Source of the DNA: Streptomyces sp. NWU339
Lineage (GTDB): Bacteria; Actinomycetota; Actinomycetes; Streptomycetales; Streptomycetaceae
Direction: 5' to 3'
Length of the DNA stretch: 64,000 bases
Assembly (NCBI RefSeq): GCF_003143855.1
Contig: NZ_QFRK01000007.1
Location: 51,194 to 115,193, forward strand
Part shown: positions 1-9,200 of the stretch, piece after piece
Position numbering within the stretch: position 1 is the first letter of the stretch
Layout: the number at the start of each line of letters is the position of its first letter
Program-made: the position numbers and the translations under genes
Notes under the pieces: model-generated
What the model was told of the DNA's origin: nothing
Seen by the model: only the letters and a program-made list of their open reading frames with translations
Databases searched by the model: none

Positions 1-35
1 GGCCGCAGGGAAGAGAAGAAGGGCGGGAAGTTCCG

Positions 36-788
36 ATGGAGGGCAAGGACCCCTGGATCAGACCACTGCGCGGTGCCGTGCCACCTCGCGCGCGCGTGCT
101 CTTCTTTCCGCACGCCGGTGGCGCCGCCTCGTTCTACGCGCCGTTCGCGCGGCGGTTCCCCGAGGGGTACGACATCGCGGCCGTTCAGTACCCGGGGCGG
201 CAGGAGCGCTTCGACGAACCGTTCGTGGCGACCGTCGAAGGACTCGCCGACCGGCTGCTGCCGTCCCTGCGGCGATGGGCGGCGGAGCCCGTGCCGCTCG
301 TGCTCGTCGGCCACAGCATGGGGGCGTCCGTTGCCTTCGAGTCGGTACTCCGGCTCGGGCGCGACCGGTTGACGGCACACTGCCGTCTCGTCGTTTCCGG
401 CCGGACCGCCCCGTCGGTACCGCGCGAGAGCCCGGCTTTCGACTCCGACCAGGAGATCCTCGACCACCTTGCCGGTCTCGGCGGCACCGACCCGGAGATC
501 GTCCGCAGCCCGGATCTCATGGACCTGTTCCTGCCCGCCATACGCAATGACTACCGGGCGGTGACCCGGTACCGGCCGGTCCCCGACGCCGTGGTGGACA
601 CGCCCGTCCTCTGCCTGACCGGGGACCGGGACCCGCAGGTCGCACCGGAGGAGGCCGCGGCCTGGAAGAGTCACACCACGGCCGGTTTCCGGCTGAAAAC
701 GCTCCCCGGGGAGCACTTCTTCCTGGCGGACCATCCGGGCACCGTCGTGCGGCTCGTCGCGGAGTGCGCCGGCGATGACGGGCGATGA
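36..788 (+). CDS. Type II (editing) thioesterase of the NRPS cluster
   Basis: A 250-aa alpha/beta hydrolase of the RifR/GrsT type II thioesterase family. Family knowledge: these cytoplasmic enzymes remove misprimed or stalled acyl groups from carrier proteins of NRPS and PKS lines. Seen in the sequence: an N-terminal FFPHAGG motif, the nucleophile elbow GHSMG with Ser94, a GDRD segment containing the likely catalytic Asp, and His227 in PGEHFF. The length is usual for the family. The ATG follows a purine-rich GGGAAG site. It lies upstream of the NRPS operon in the same direction but is separated from it by about 0.9 kb, so it may be transcribed separately. The last codons and the stop lie inside a 10-bp tandem repeat. 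Confidence 0.93.
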   Translation: MEGKDPWIRPLRGAVPPRARVLFFPHAGGAASFYAPFARRFPEGYDIAAVQYPGRQERFDEPFVATVEGLADRLLPSLRRWAAEPVPLVLVGHSMGASVAFESVLRLGRDRLTAHCRLVVSGRTAPSVPRESPAFDSDQEILDHLAGLGGTDPEIVRSPDLMDLFLPAIRNDYRAVTRYRPVPDAVVDTPVLCLTGDRDPQVAPEEAAAWKSHTTAGFRLKTLPGEHFFLADHPGTVVRLVAECAGDDGR

Positions 789-804
789 CGGGCGATGACG
801 GGCG
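771..804 (+). repeat. Three tandem copies of a 10-bp unit across the thioesterase stop
   Basis: The unit GGCGATGACG occurs at 771-780, 781-790 and 791-800, followed by a partial GGCG. The thioesterase TGA (786-788) lies in the second copy. Because the unit is not a multiple of three, a gain or loss of one copy would change the reading frame at the C-terminus. Confidence 0.9.
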
Positions 805-1688
805 GCGTGTTCGCGGCTCGCAAGGGCTTGTAGTACTGCAGCGAGCAGGTTGGTGTACGCCCGCGCACGCACGGTGGTCGCGAGCGCCGGTGGCTTCCTT
901 CGTGCGCCGGGTCGTTTCCCGTGTGCCGGGCGCCCACCGAGGGGCCCAGCACGGGCGGCGTTCAGACATGCCGCTGCCGAATCTGGCCGAAACCCACAGG
1001 GTGGGTGACCATGCGTCCGAGGCGGATGGTGCAGGTGGCGGCGGTCCTGACCCGGTTGTCGCGAGGGAAGTCAATTCTCCGTTGGTGCAAGGGGTTTGAG
1101 TGTGGATCGACGGGTACACGCCCCTCGCGATGGGCCGCTGACTGAGCATCTCCCCTCCGGTTTCGGGGGGTTGCCATTGTGTGACCCAACGTGAAAACTG
1201 TGAGCGCATTCGGCCCGGAGGTATCGGGTCGAAGCGTGTTCTGACACGAAAAAAAGCACTGAATCGTGGAACAGGGGAGTTCTGCGCGGGGCCGCTGCGC
1301 AGGAAAGTCGGGGGGATGCGGTGATGTCTGTTGGGTGCCCGTCGCACGTGTCACCAGGCTGCGGGCGTGCGGACCTGTCGGCCGCACGGCGGACGTCCAG
1401 ACCGCTCGGAGCCGCCGCCCCGCCGTACGGAACCTGTCCCGAGGTCTGTTGACGCCCCGGGAAGCCACTCGCATTCCATGCGGGGGCGGACGGGCGGGTG
1501 GCCCCCGAGCGGCGGCCGGCCCAGCCTGACCACGAGTCGGCCGCCCGGCGCGGAGCGAGGGCTGCCGACCGGTGCCATACCCGTTGACCACGCCCATGAC
1601 GGCCACGGCTTCCCGCCCTGCCCGGCGGCCCCACAGCGCCGTCGGTGACCCACCGCCGGGCCCGCACGCCCTCACCCAAGGAGGAACG
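789..1688. other. Non-coding stretch of about 0.9 kb before the P450 operon
   Basis: I see no convincing protein gene here on either strand. The stretch is less G/C-rich than the genes around it (for example a run of seven A near 1250), which suits a promoter region for the operon starting at 1689. It contains one terminator-like hairpin at 1153-1170. I could not fix a -10/-35 pair by eye. Confidence 0.5.
1153..1170 (+). terminator. Terminator-like hairpin
   Basis: CCCTCCG, a GTTT loop, then CGGGGGG form a 7-bp stem with one G-T pair, followed by TTG. It lies between the thioesterase and the P450 and could end the thioesterase transcript. Confidence 0.4.
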
Positions 1689-2897
1689 GTGACCAGCACA
1701 CAACTGTCCGGGACCGAATCGCCCCTGGACGCGTTGGCCGACCGGTGGCGGTCCTTGCGCGAGGCGGGCCCCGTGACCTACGACGAAGGGCAGAAGCAGT
1801 GGCGCGTCGTGGACCACCAAGGGGTCTCCGCCGTCCTCGCCGACCCGGCGACGTACTCGTCCGACCTCACACCGATCACCCCCACCCAGCAGGACTTCGA
1901 GACCTTCCGGCAGGGCAACTTCGTCGGCATGGACCCGCCGGAACACCGCAAACTCCGCACCTTGGTGAGCCAGGCCTTCACTCCCAGAGTGGTCCACGGG
2001 CTCGAACCACGCATCGAGGCCGTGTGCGCGAGCCTGCTCGACGGTGTCGCCGACCGGGACCGGTTCGACCTGGTCGACACCCTCGCCCACCCCCTGCCGA
2101 TCATCGTGATCGCCGAGCTCCTCGGCATCCCCGCCGACGACCACAGACTGTTCCAGGAGTGGGCCGGTACCCTCTTCGGCGGCGACCAGCTCGGCGACAG
2201 CCTCGACATGGCCGACCTGGAACGGGCTCTGGAGGCCATCGCCCCGACCGTGCGCGAGATGAACGGCTACGTGCTGGACCACATCCGGCACCGCCGCGCC
2301 CACCCCGGGGACGACCTCACCAGCAGACTCCTCGCTGCCGAGGTGGACGGAGCGCGTCTGGCGGACGAGGAGATCGTCGGATTCGTCGTCCTGCTGCTGG
2401 TCGCCGGGCACGTCACCACCACCGCGCTGCTCGGCAACGCCGTGGTCACCTTCGACCGGCATCCCGGAACCCTCGCCGCGCTGCGCGAGGACCCCGGCCG
2501 GCTGCCGGACGCCGTCGAGGAGGTACTGCGCTGGCTGCCGCCCTTCCCCGAACTGGGACGGCGCACCACCCGGCCGGTGGTGCTCGGCGGCCACGAGGTC
2601 CCGGCCGACACCCTGCTGATGGTGCACCTGGGCGCCGCCAACCGTGACCCCTCCCGCTTCACCGCTCCGGACGTCTTCGACGTGGCCCGCAGTCCGAATC
2701 CCCATCTGACCTTCGGCCACGGCATCCACTTCTGCTTCGGCGCACCGCTGGCCCGGCTGGAAGCACGGATCGCGCTGCACATGCTGATGGATCGTTTCCC
2801 CGCCCTCACGGTCCCTTCCTACGACGACGTCACGTACCAGAACCCGGCCGTCATCGTCGGCGTACGCCATCTGCCGATCGCCGTCACCAGACCGTGA
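1689..2897 (+). CDS. Cytochrome P450 (probable peptide tailoring)
   Basis: A 402-aa bacterial class I P450 (CYP105/107/163-like size), soluble, needing ferredoxin partners not encoded nearby. Seen: the I-helix oxygen-activating motif AGHVTT (239-244), the K-helix ExxR pair E278/R281, and the haem loop FGHGIHFCFG with the axial ligand Cys349. The chosen GTG start has AAGGAGG a few bases upstream. An in-frame ATG at 1572 has no such site and would add 39 low-complexity residues. It is the first gene of the run P450, cyclase, NRPS1, NRPS2, mbtH. The likely role is hydroxylation or oxidative coupling of a carrier-bound residue or of the released peptide. The substrate cannot be read from the sequence. 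Confidence 0.93.
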   Translation: MTSTQLSGTESPLDALADRWRSLREAGPVTYDEGQKQWRVVDHQGVSAVLADPATYSSDLTPITPTQQDFETFRQGNFVGMDPPEHRKLRTLVSQAFTPRVVHGLEPRIEAVCASLLDGVADRDRFDLVDTLAHPLPIIVIAELLGIPADDHRLFQEWAGTLFGGDQLGDSLDMADLERALEAIAPTVREMNGYVLDHIRHRRAHPGDDLTSRLLAAEVDGARLADEEIVGFVVLLLVAGHVTTTALLGNAVVTFDRHPGTLAALREDPGRLPDAVEEVLRWLPPFPELGRRTTRPVVLGGHEVPADTLLMVHLGAANRDPSRFTAPDVFDVARSPNPHLTFGHGIHFCFGAPLARLEARIALHMLMDRFPALTVPSYDDVTYQNPAVIVGVRHLPIAVTRP

Positions 2898-2989
2898 CGC
2901 GCGTCGACACGCCCAGGTCCCGCACCGCTCACCCTCGGGCCCGGCCGTGTCACCTCCCCGCACCCGCTCTCCCCAGGAGTTCCCTGCTC

Positions 2990-4339
2990 ATGCTGTACAC
3001 CGCCGCCGCTCCGGCCGCCGACCGAACCCCGTCCCCGCTGTGCCAGGAGTTGCAGAGCCGCATCGACTCCCTCGCGCGCGTCCACCGCGTGCCCGGCGCC
3101 CAACTGGCCGTCCACACCGGCACGCACACCCTCAGCGTGCACACCGGAACGGCCGACGCCCTGACGGGAACCCCGTTCACCGCCGACACGGCCGTACCCC
3201 TGGGCTCCGTCACCAAGCTCGGCACGGCCGCCGCCGTACTGCTCCTCGCCGACGACGGAGACCTCGACCTCGACGAGCCCGCCGCCGAACTGCTGCCCGA
3301 ATTCAGGTTATTGCCTGAGGTGACCGTGCGTCACCTGCTCAGTCACACCGCCGGCCTGCCCACCGGGCCCGACTCCGACAGCGCCGCGGGCACCACCACC
3401 ACGCGCTACCTCTCCGCGGTCTGCACCGCGCAGAGCGCCCTGTTCCCGCCGGGAACCGGCTTCTCCTACTCCAACGCCGGCTACGTCGCCGTCGGCCGGA
3501 TCATGTCCGAAGTGACGGGCATGACCTGGCAGGAAGCGCTGCGAGCGTTCCTCCTCGAACCCCTCGGCATCGTCCCCGCCCTCCTCGGCGACGCCACCCC
3601 CGCGCGGCCGGTCGCCACCGGCCACGCCCTCAACACCGCCACGGGCCTGGTGCGCCCGGCCCACCAGAACCTCGCCCCGGTGGAGGCTCCGGCCGGAGCC
3701 CTGCTGGCGAGCGCCGAGGACCTGGTGGCCCTGGGAAGGGCCGTCATCGGCAGGTCCACCGTCCTGCCCGCGTCCGCCGCCGCCCGGATGCGCCGCTCCG
3801 AACCGGCCGCCGACCCCGGTGCCCTGGCGGACTCCTGGGGCCTGGGCCTCGCCCTCTTCCAGCAGGACGGCCGCGTGTGGTGCGGCCACGACGGCAACGC
3901 CCAGGGCACCTCCTGCCATCTGCGGGCCGAGCCGGACAGCGGTGTCGTCGTCGCCTTCACCGGCAACGCCGGCGGCGCCACCGCCCTGTGGCGGGACCTC
4001 GCCGCCGACCTCACCCGGCTCACCGGCATACGCGTGCCGGCCTCCCCGGTCACCGCCCGCCGCGGCCACGCCGTACCGCTGCCGGAATGCGCCGGCACCT
4101 ACCGCAACGGGGGCACCGAGTACGCGGTCAAGCTCGACGGGGCCGGCACGCCGACCCTGTCCGTCGACGGCGACTACCCCATACCGCTGGTGTGTTACCC
4201 GGACCTGTCCTGCGATCTGGTCGACCCGGCAACCGGCCGGCACGAACCCGGCGGCCGCTTCCACCGCGACCCCGTCACCGGGACCATCGACCGCCTGCAG
4301 ATATCCGGGCGCACCGCGCGCCGCACCGGCACCGTCTGA
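2990..4339 (+). CDS. PBP-type thioesterase / peptide cyclase (SurE-like)
   Basis: A 449-aa serine hydrolase of the beta-lactamase/penicillin-binding-protein fold. Seen: SxxK as S73-V-T-K76, the YxN motif Y160-S-N162, an HDG triad element at 300-302 where PBPs have KTG, and a C-terminal domain of about 90 residues that would fit the lipocalin-like domain of SurE. There is no signal peptide or lipid box, so it should be cytoplasmic, unlike a cell-wall PBP. Family knowledge: SurE, MppK and relatives act in trans to release and head-to-tail cyclise peptides whose C-terminal residue is D. The neighbouring NRPSs end in an E domain and lack a thioesterase, which fits this role. The ATG has AGGAG upstream. 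A GTG at 2894 overlapping the P450 stop is in frame but has no ribosome site. Codon 107 is TTA. Confidence 0.88.
   Translation: MLYTAAAPAADRTPSPLCQELQSRIDSLARVHRVPGAQLAVHTGTHTLSVHTGTADALTGTPFTADTAVPLGSVTKLGTAAAVLLLADDGDLDLDEPAAELLPEFRLLPEVTVRHLLSHTAGLPTGPDSDSAAGTTTTRYLSAVCTAQSALFPPGTGFSYSNAGYVAVGRIMSEVTGMTWQEALRAFLLEPLGIVPALLGDATPARPVATGHALNTATGLVRPAHQNLAPVEAPAGALLASAEDLVALGRAVIGRSTVLPASAAARMRRSEPAADPGALADSWGLGLALFQQDGRVWCGHDGNAQGTSCHLRAEPDSGVVVAFTGNAGGATALWRDLAADLTRLTGIRVPASPVTARRGHAVPLPECAGTYRNGGTEYAVKLDGAGTPTLSVDGDYPIPLVCYPDLSCDLVDPATGRHEPGGRFHRDPVTGTIDRLQISGRTARRTGTV
3308..3310 (+). promoter_or_regulatory. In-frame TTA codon (bldA target) in the cyclase gene
   Basis: Leu107 of the PBP-type cyclase is encoded by TTA, followed by TTG. 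In Streptomyces, TTA is read by the developmentally regulated bldA leucyl-tRNA. I found no other in-frame TTA in the genes of this cluster by eye. Confidence 0.85.
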
Positions 4340-4463
4340 CCGCCCGCGTCACGCACCCGCCCCGTACGCCCGGATCCCCGCACCGCTCCGGTGTGCCCGC
4401 GGGCTGCCCGAGACCGGCGCGCCGGGTCCGCGCGTCGCCCCACGGCTGAAGGACTTCACCCCG

Positions 4464-6290
4464 ATGACGTACCCGCACGCCCAGCGCCCCGCCGCGCCCG
4501 TTTCCGCCCCGGCCGACACGAGCCCGGCGGCCCGCGCGGACCATGCCACCCGTCCCGTCCCGCTCGGTGAGCTGTTCGCCGCGTGGGTGACGCGTGATCC
4601 GCACGCCCCCGCGGTGACCGACGGCCGACGCACCTGGTCATACGGAGAACTCGCGCGGCGGGCCGGCCGCCTTGCCGCCCACCTCGTCGGCAGCGGCGCC
4701 GGACCGGAGCGGACGGTGGCACTGGTCCTGCCGCGCTCGATGGAACTGATCGCCGCCGAGCTGGCCGTGGCCTTGGCCGGTGCCGCCTTCCTCCCCGTGG
4801 ACCCCGACTATCCGGCCGAACGGCGTGCCCTGATGCTCGCCGACGCCGCACCGGCCGTCGTCCTGGACGACCCGGACCGGGTCCGCGCGCTGATGAGCGC
4901 CGGGGGCCAGGAGGCGGACCCGCCCGGGAGACTGGTGCTCCCCGACCACGCGGCGTACGTCATCTTCACCTCCGGCTCCACCGGCACCCCCAAGGGCGTC
5001 ACCGTCACCCATCGCGGCATCGGCGCCTTCGCCGCGGCCGCCGCCGAGCGGTACGCCGTCGGCCCGGGCGACCGCGTGCTGCAGTTCTCCTCACCCAGCT
5101 TCGACGCCTCCGTACTGGAGCTGTGCGTCTCCGTCCTGTCCGGTGCCCTGCTGGTCGTGCCACCGGACGGGCCCTGGCTGGGCGACGAACTGGCCGCCGT
5201 CCTGGACGAGCACCGCATCACCCACGCCCTCATACCGCCGGCCGCCCTCGCCACCCTGCCCGACCCGGCGGACACCGGCGGCGCACCGCACCTGCGTACC
5301 CTGATCGTCGGGGCCGAGGCGTGCCCGGCCGCGCTCGTCGACCGGTGGGCACCCGGCCGCCACATGATCAACTCCTACGGGCCGACCGAGGCCACCGTCG
5401 TCGCCACCTGGACCGGACCGCTCACCGCCGGCACCGGTACACCGGCCATCGGCAGCCCGCTGCCCGGCACCGAGGCCCACGTCCTGGACGCGGCACTGCG
5501 CCCGGTGCCGCCCGGCACCGAGGGCGAGCTGTACGTGGGCGGCGACGGGCTGGCCCGCGGTTACCTCGGCCGCCCCGGCCTGACCGCGACCCGGTTCGTC
5601 GCCCACCCCTTCGGCCCGCCCGGCGCCCGCCTCTACCGCACCGGCGACCGGGTGCGCCGCAGGCCGGACGGCGAGCTGGAGTTCCTCGGCCGGGTCGACC
5701 GGCAGGTCAAGGTGCGCGGCTTCCGCATCGAACCCGGCGAGATCGAGGCCGCCCTGACCCGTTGCCCCGGCGTCCGTGAGGCCGTGGTCGTGGTCCGCGA
5801 CGAGGAACCCGCCCGCGGCCGGCTCGTCGGCTACGTCACGCCCGCCGATCCGGCCCGCAGGCCAGAACCCGCCCGGCTGCGCGCCGCCCTCGCCGCCGCC
5901 CTGCCGGCCCACATGGTGCCCTCCGCCGTCGTCGTCCTGGACGCGCTGCCGCTCACTCCGCAGCACAAGGTCGACCTGCGGGCCCTGCCCGCCCCCGGCG
6001 GTGCGCGGACCGAGGAGCACGTCGAGCCGCGCACCGGCGACGAGCGGGCCCTGGCCGCGATCTGGGCCGACGTCCTCGGCGTCGACGCCGTCGGCGTCAC
6101 CGACGACTTCTTCGACCTGGGCGGCGACTCGCTCCTCGCCGCCCGCACCCTGACGCGGATCCGGGAAGTCCTCGGCGCCCGGCTCTCCCTGCGTGACGTG
6201 TTCACCGCACGGACCGTCGCCGCGCTCGCCCCGCTGGCCGCCGAGCCGTCCGCCGCCGCGCCGCCGGACCCGATCCCCTCCGCCCCGCGC
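4464..6290 (+). other. NRPS 1 module 1 (A-T), hydrophobic residue X
   Basis: Loading module: A about 4560-6020, T about 6040-6240. The nine pocket residues aligned to GrsA are D-A-L-L-I-G-S-V-V, identical in modules 5 and 10. I cannot tie this code to one amino acid with confidence; the pocket looks non-polar. The A10 motif is unusual: QHKVDL where NGKxDR is normal, although the key lysine is kept. Confidence 0.85.
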
Positions 6291-9200
6291 GGAAAGCCCG
6301 TCCCGCTCTCCAGCGCCCAGCGACGCCTGTGGTTCCTCGACGACCTCACCGACGGCGGAACCGAGTACAACACCGGCGTGGCGCTGCGGCTGCGCGGCCC
6401 GCTCGACACGCCTGCCCTGCGACGCGCCCTGGACCGGCTCGCCGCCCGCCACGACTCCCTGCGCACCACCTTCGCCACCGTCGACGGACAGGGCGTCCAG
6501 CTGATCGCCCCCGAGGCGGTACTCCCCCTGCGCACCTCCGACGTCGAGCACCTGCCCGCCGACCGGCGGGGCGACGCCGTCGAGCGCCTGCTGACCGAGG
6601 AACTGCGCCGCCCCCACGACCTGACGACCGGGCCCCTGACCCGGGCGCTGCTCGTCCGCCGCGCCCCCGAGGACCACGTCCTGCTGCTGGCCCAGCACCA
6701 CATCGTCACCGACGGCTGGTCGGTCGGCGTCCTGACCCGGGACCTGACGGCGCTCTACCGCGCGGAGGCCTGCGGCGAACCGGACGGCCTTCCCCGGCCG
6801 GGCGTGCAGTACCCGGACTTCGCGCTGTGGGAGCGCGAGCGGCGCACCGGCGACGCGGACGCCGACGACCTCGGTTACTGGAAGCGCCATCTGGCCGGCC
6901 TGCAGCAACTCGAACTGCCCACCGACCGGCCCCGGCCGGCGGTGCGCACCACCGCGGGCGCGGCACACCGCCACCACCTCCCGGAGCACCTGGTGGACCG
7001 GCTGCGGCAACTGGCCCAGGGCCGCGGCACGACCGTCTTCACGCTGTTCGCCGGGGCGGCGGCCGTGCTGTTCTCCCGCTACTCCGGGCAGCGGGACGTG
7101 GCGTTCGGGACCGTCACCAACGGGCGGGACCGCCGCGAACTGGAGGACGTGACGGGCTTCTTCGCCAACACCGTCGTGCTGCGCGGCGAGGTCGACGACA
7201 CCGTCACGGTCGACCGGTTCGTGGAGTCCATGCGCGCGACCGTGCTGGACGCCTTCGTGCACGACGGCGTGCCGTTCGACCGGGTGGTCGAGGAACTGGC
7301 CCCGCCCAGAGACCCCAGCCGCACTCCGCTGGTGCAGGTACTGGTGGTGCAGCAGGCGGCGCCCGTCCGGCCTCCGCTGGCGGCCGGGGCACGGATCGAG
7401 GAGCATCCGCTGCCCCGCCCGGCCGCCCGCTTCGACCTCGTGCTGGAGTTCGCGCCGCGCGCCGAGGGCGGCTGCGAGCTGACGGTCGAGTACAACACCG
7501 ACCTGTACGAGGCGGCGACCGTGACCCGGATGAGCCGGCAGCTGCACCGCCTGCTGGAAGGCATGGCGGACGGCCCGCACCGGACGCTGGCCGAACTGCC
7601 GCTGCTGTCGGACGACGAGCGGCGCACGCTCCTCGACTCCTGGAACCCGCCCGCGCCGGCCGGCGACCACGCCGACGGCGCCACGCTCCCGGCGCTGTTC
7701 GAGGCGCAGGTGGCCCGAACTCCCGACCGGACCGCCGTGACCTGCGGCGCGGCCCGGCTGGACTACGCCGGACTGAACCGGCGTGCCAACCGGCTCGCCC
7801 GGCTGCTGACGACGCACGGCGCGGGTCCGGAGTCCCTGGTGGCGCTGTGTCTGCCGCGCTCCGCCGACCTGCTGCCGGCGCTGTGGGCCGTCCTGAAGTC
7901 GGGCGCCGGATACCTGCCCGTCGACCCCGGCTACCCGGCCGAGCGGATCCGCTTCATGCTCGCCGACGCGGCCCCCGCCCTCGTCGTCGCCACCCGTGGG
8001 ACCGCCCACGCGCTCCCCGACGACTGCGAGCCACTGTTCCTGGAGGACGCGCTGCTCCTGGAGGACGCCGAGCCGTCCGATGCCGGTTCCGCTGACCTGA
8101 CCGCAGACCTGACCGACGCCGACCGGGCCCGGCCACTCGACCCGTCCCACCCCGCCTACGTCATCTACACCTCCGGATCCACCGGCCGCCCCAAGGGCGT
8201 GATCGTCACCCACCGCAGCGTGGCCGCGCTGGCCGCCTGGGCCGAGGAGACGTTCGGCCCGCGCGGGCTGGCGCACGTCGTCGCGTCCACCTCCCTCAAC
8301 TTCGACGTGTCCGTCTTCGAGTTGCTGTGCCCCCTGCTGGCCGGCGGCAGCGTCGAGGTGGTCGCCGACCTCCCGGCCCTCGCCGACAGCCCCGGACCCC
8401 GCCGGGCCGGACTCCTCAGCGGTGTCCCGTCCGTACTCTCCCGTGTGCTCGGCGGCGACAGCGCGGTCGAGGCGGACACCGTCCTCCTGGCAGGCGAGGC
8501 CCTGCCCGCCCGGACCGTGCGGGACATCAGGGACGCCATGCCCTCGGCCGAGGTGGCGAACATCTACGGCCCGACCGAAGCCACCGTCTACGCCACCGCC
8601 TGGTTCGCCGACGGCACCGTCCCCGACCAGGCCCCGCCCATCGGCCGTCCCGTCGCCCGCACCCGCGCCTACGTGCTGGACCGCCTGCTGCGCCCCCAAC
8701 CTCCGGGTGTCATCGGTGAGTTGTACCTCGGTGGTGGTGGACTGGCCCGCGGCTACCTGCGACGCCCCGGTCTGACCGCCGCGCGCTTCGTCGCCGACCC
8801 CTTCGGTGTCCCCGGCGACCGCATGTACCGCACGGGCGACCTGGTGCGCTGGAGTGCCGACGGCCGGCTCGAGTACCTCGGCCGCATCGACCAACAGGTC
8901 AAGGTGCGCGGCTTCCGCATCGAACTGGGCGAGGTCGAGGAGGCCCTGCGCCGCTGCACGGGCGTCGCCGAGGCCGCCGCGACCGTCCGCGACGGCGATG
9001 GCCACCGCCGCCTGGCCGGATACGTCGTCCCCGCCCCCGGTGCCCGCGTGGAACCGGAGGCGGTACGCCGCGAACTCGGGCGCACCCTGCCCGACTACAT
9101 GGTCCCCTCGGCCGTCGTGGTGCTGCCCGCCCTGCCGCTCAACCCCAACGGCAAGCTGGACCGAGGCAGGCTCCCCGACCCGGCGCCGGCCGAACCCGTC

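Noticed and set aside
1071..2963. Minus-strand 630-residue frame opposite the P450
   Set aside because: It is antisense to a clear P450 and has no recognisable domain.
2894..2989. GTG start for the cyclase overlapping the P450 stop (GTGA)
   Set aside because: There is no ribosome site, and the added 32 residues are unlike the family N-terminus. The ATG at 2990 has AGGAG. Not fully excluded.
3819..4463. Upstream extension of NRPS 1 in the same frame
   Set aside because: It overlaps the cyclase gene, is Pro/Ala/Thr-rich without domain features, and the ATG at 4464 has a ribosome site.
4464..6290. Assigning residue X to proline, leucine or an aromatic amino acid
   Set aside because: The code D-A-L-L-I-G-S-V-V shares a few positions with proline and leucine codes but matches none well. 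I left it as hydrophobic.
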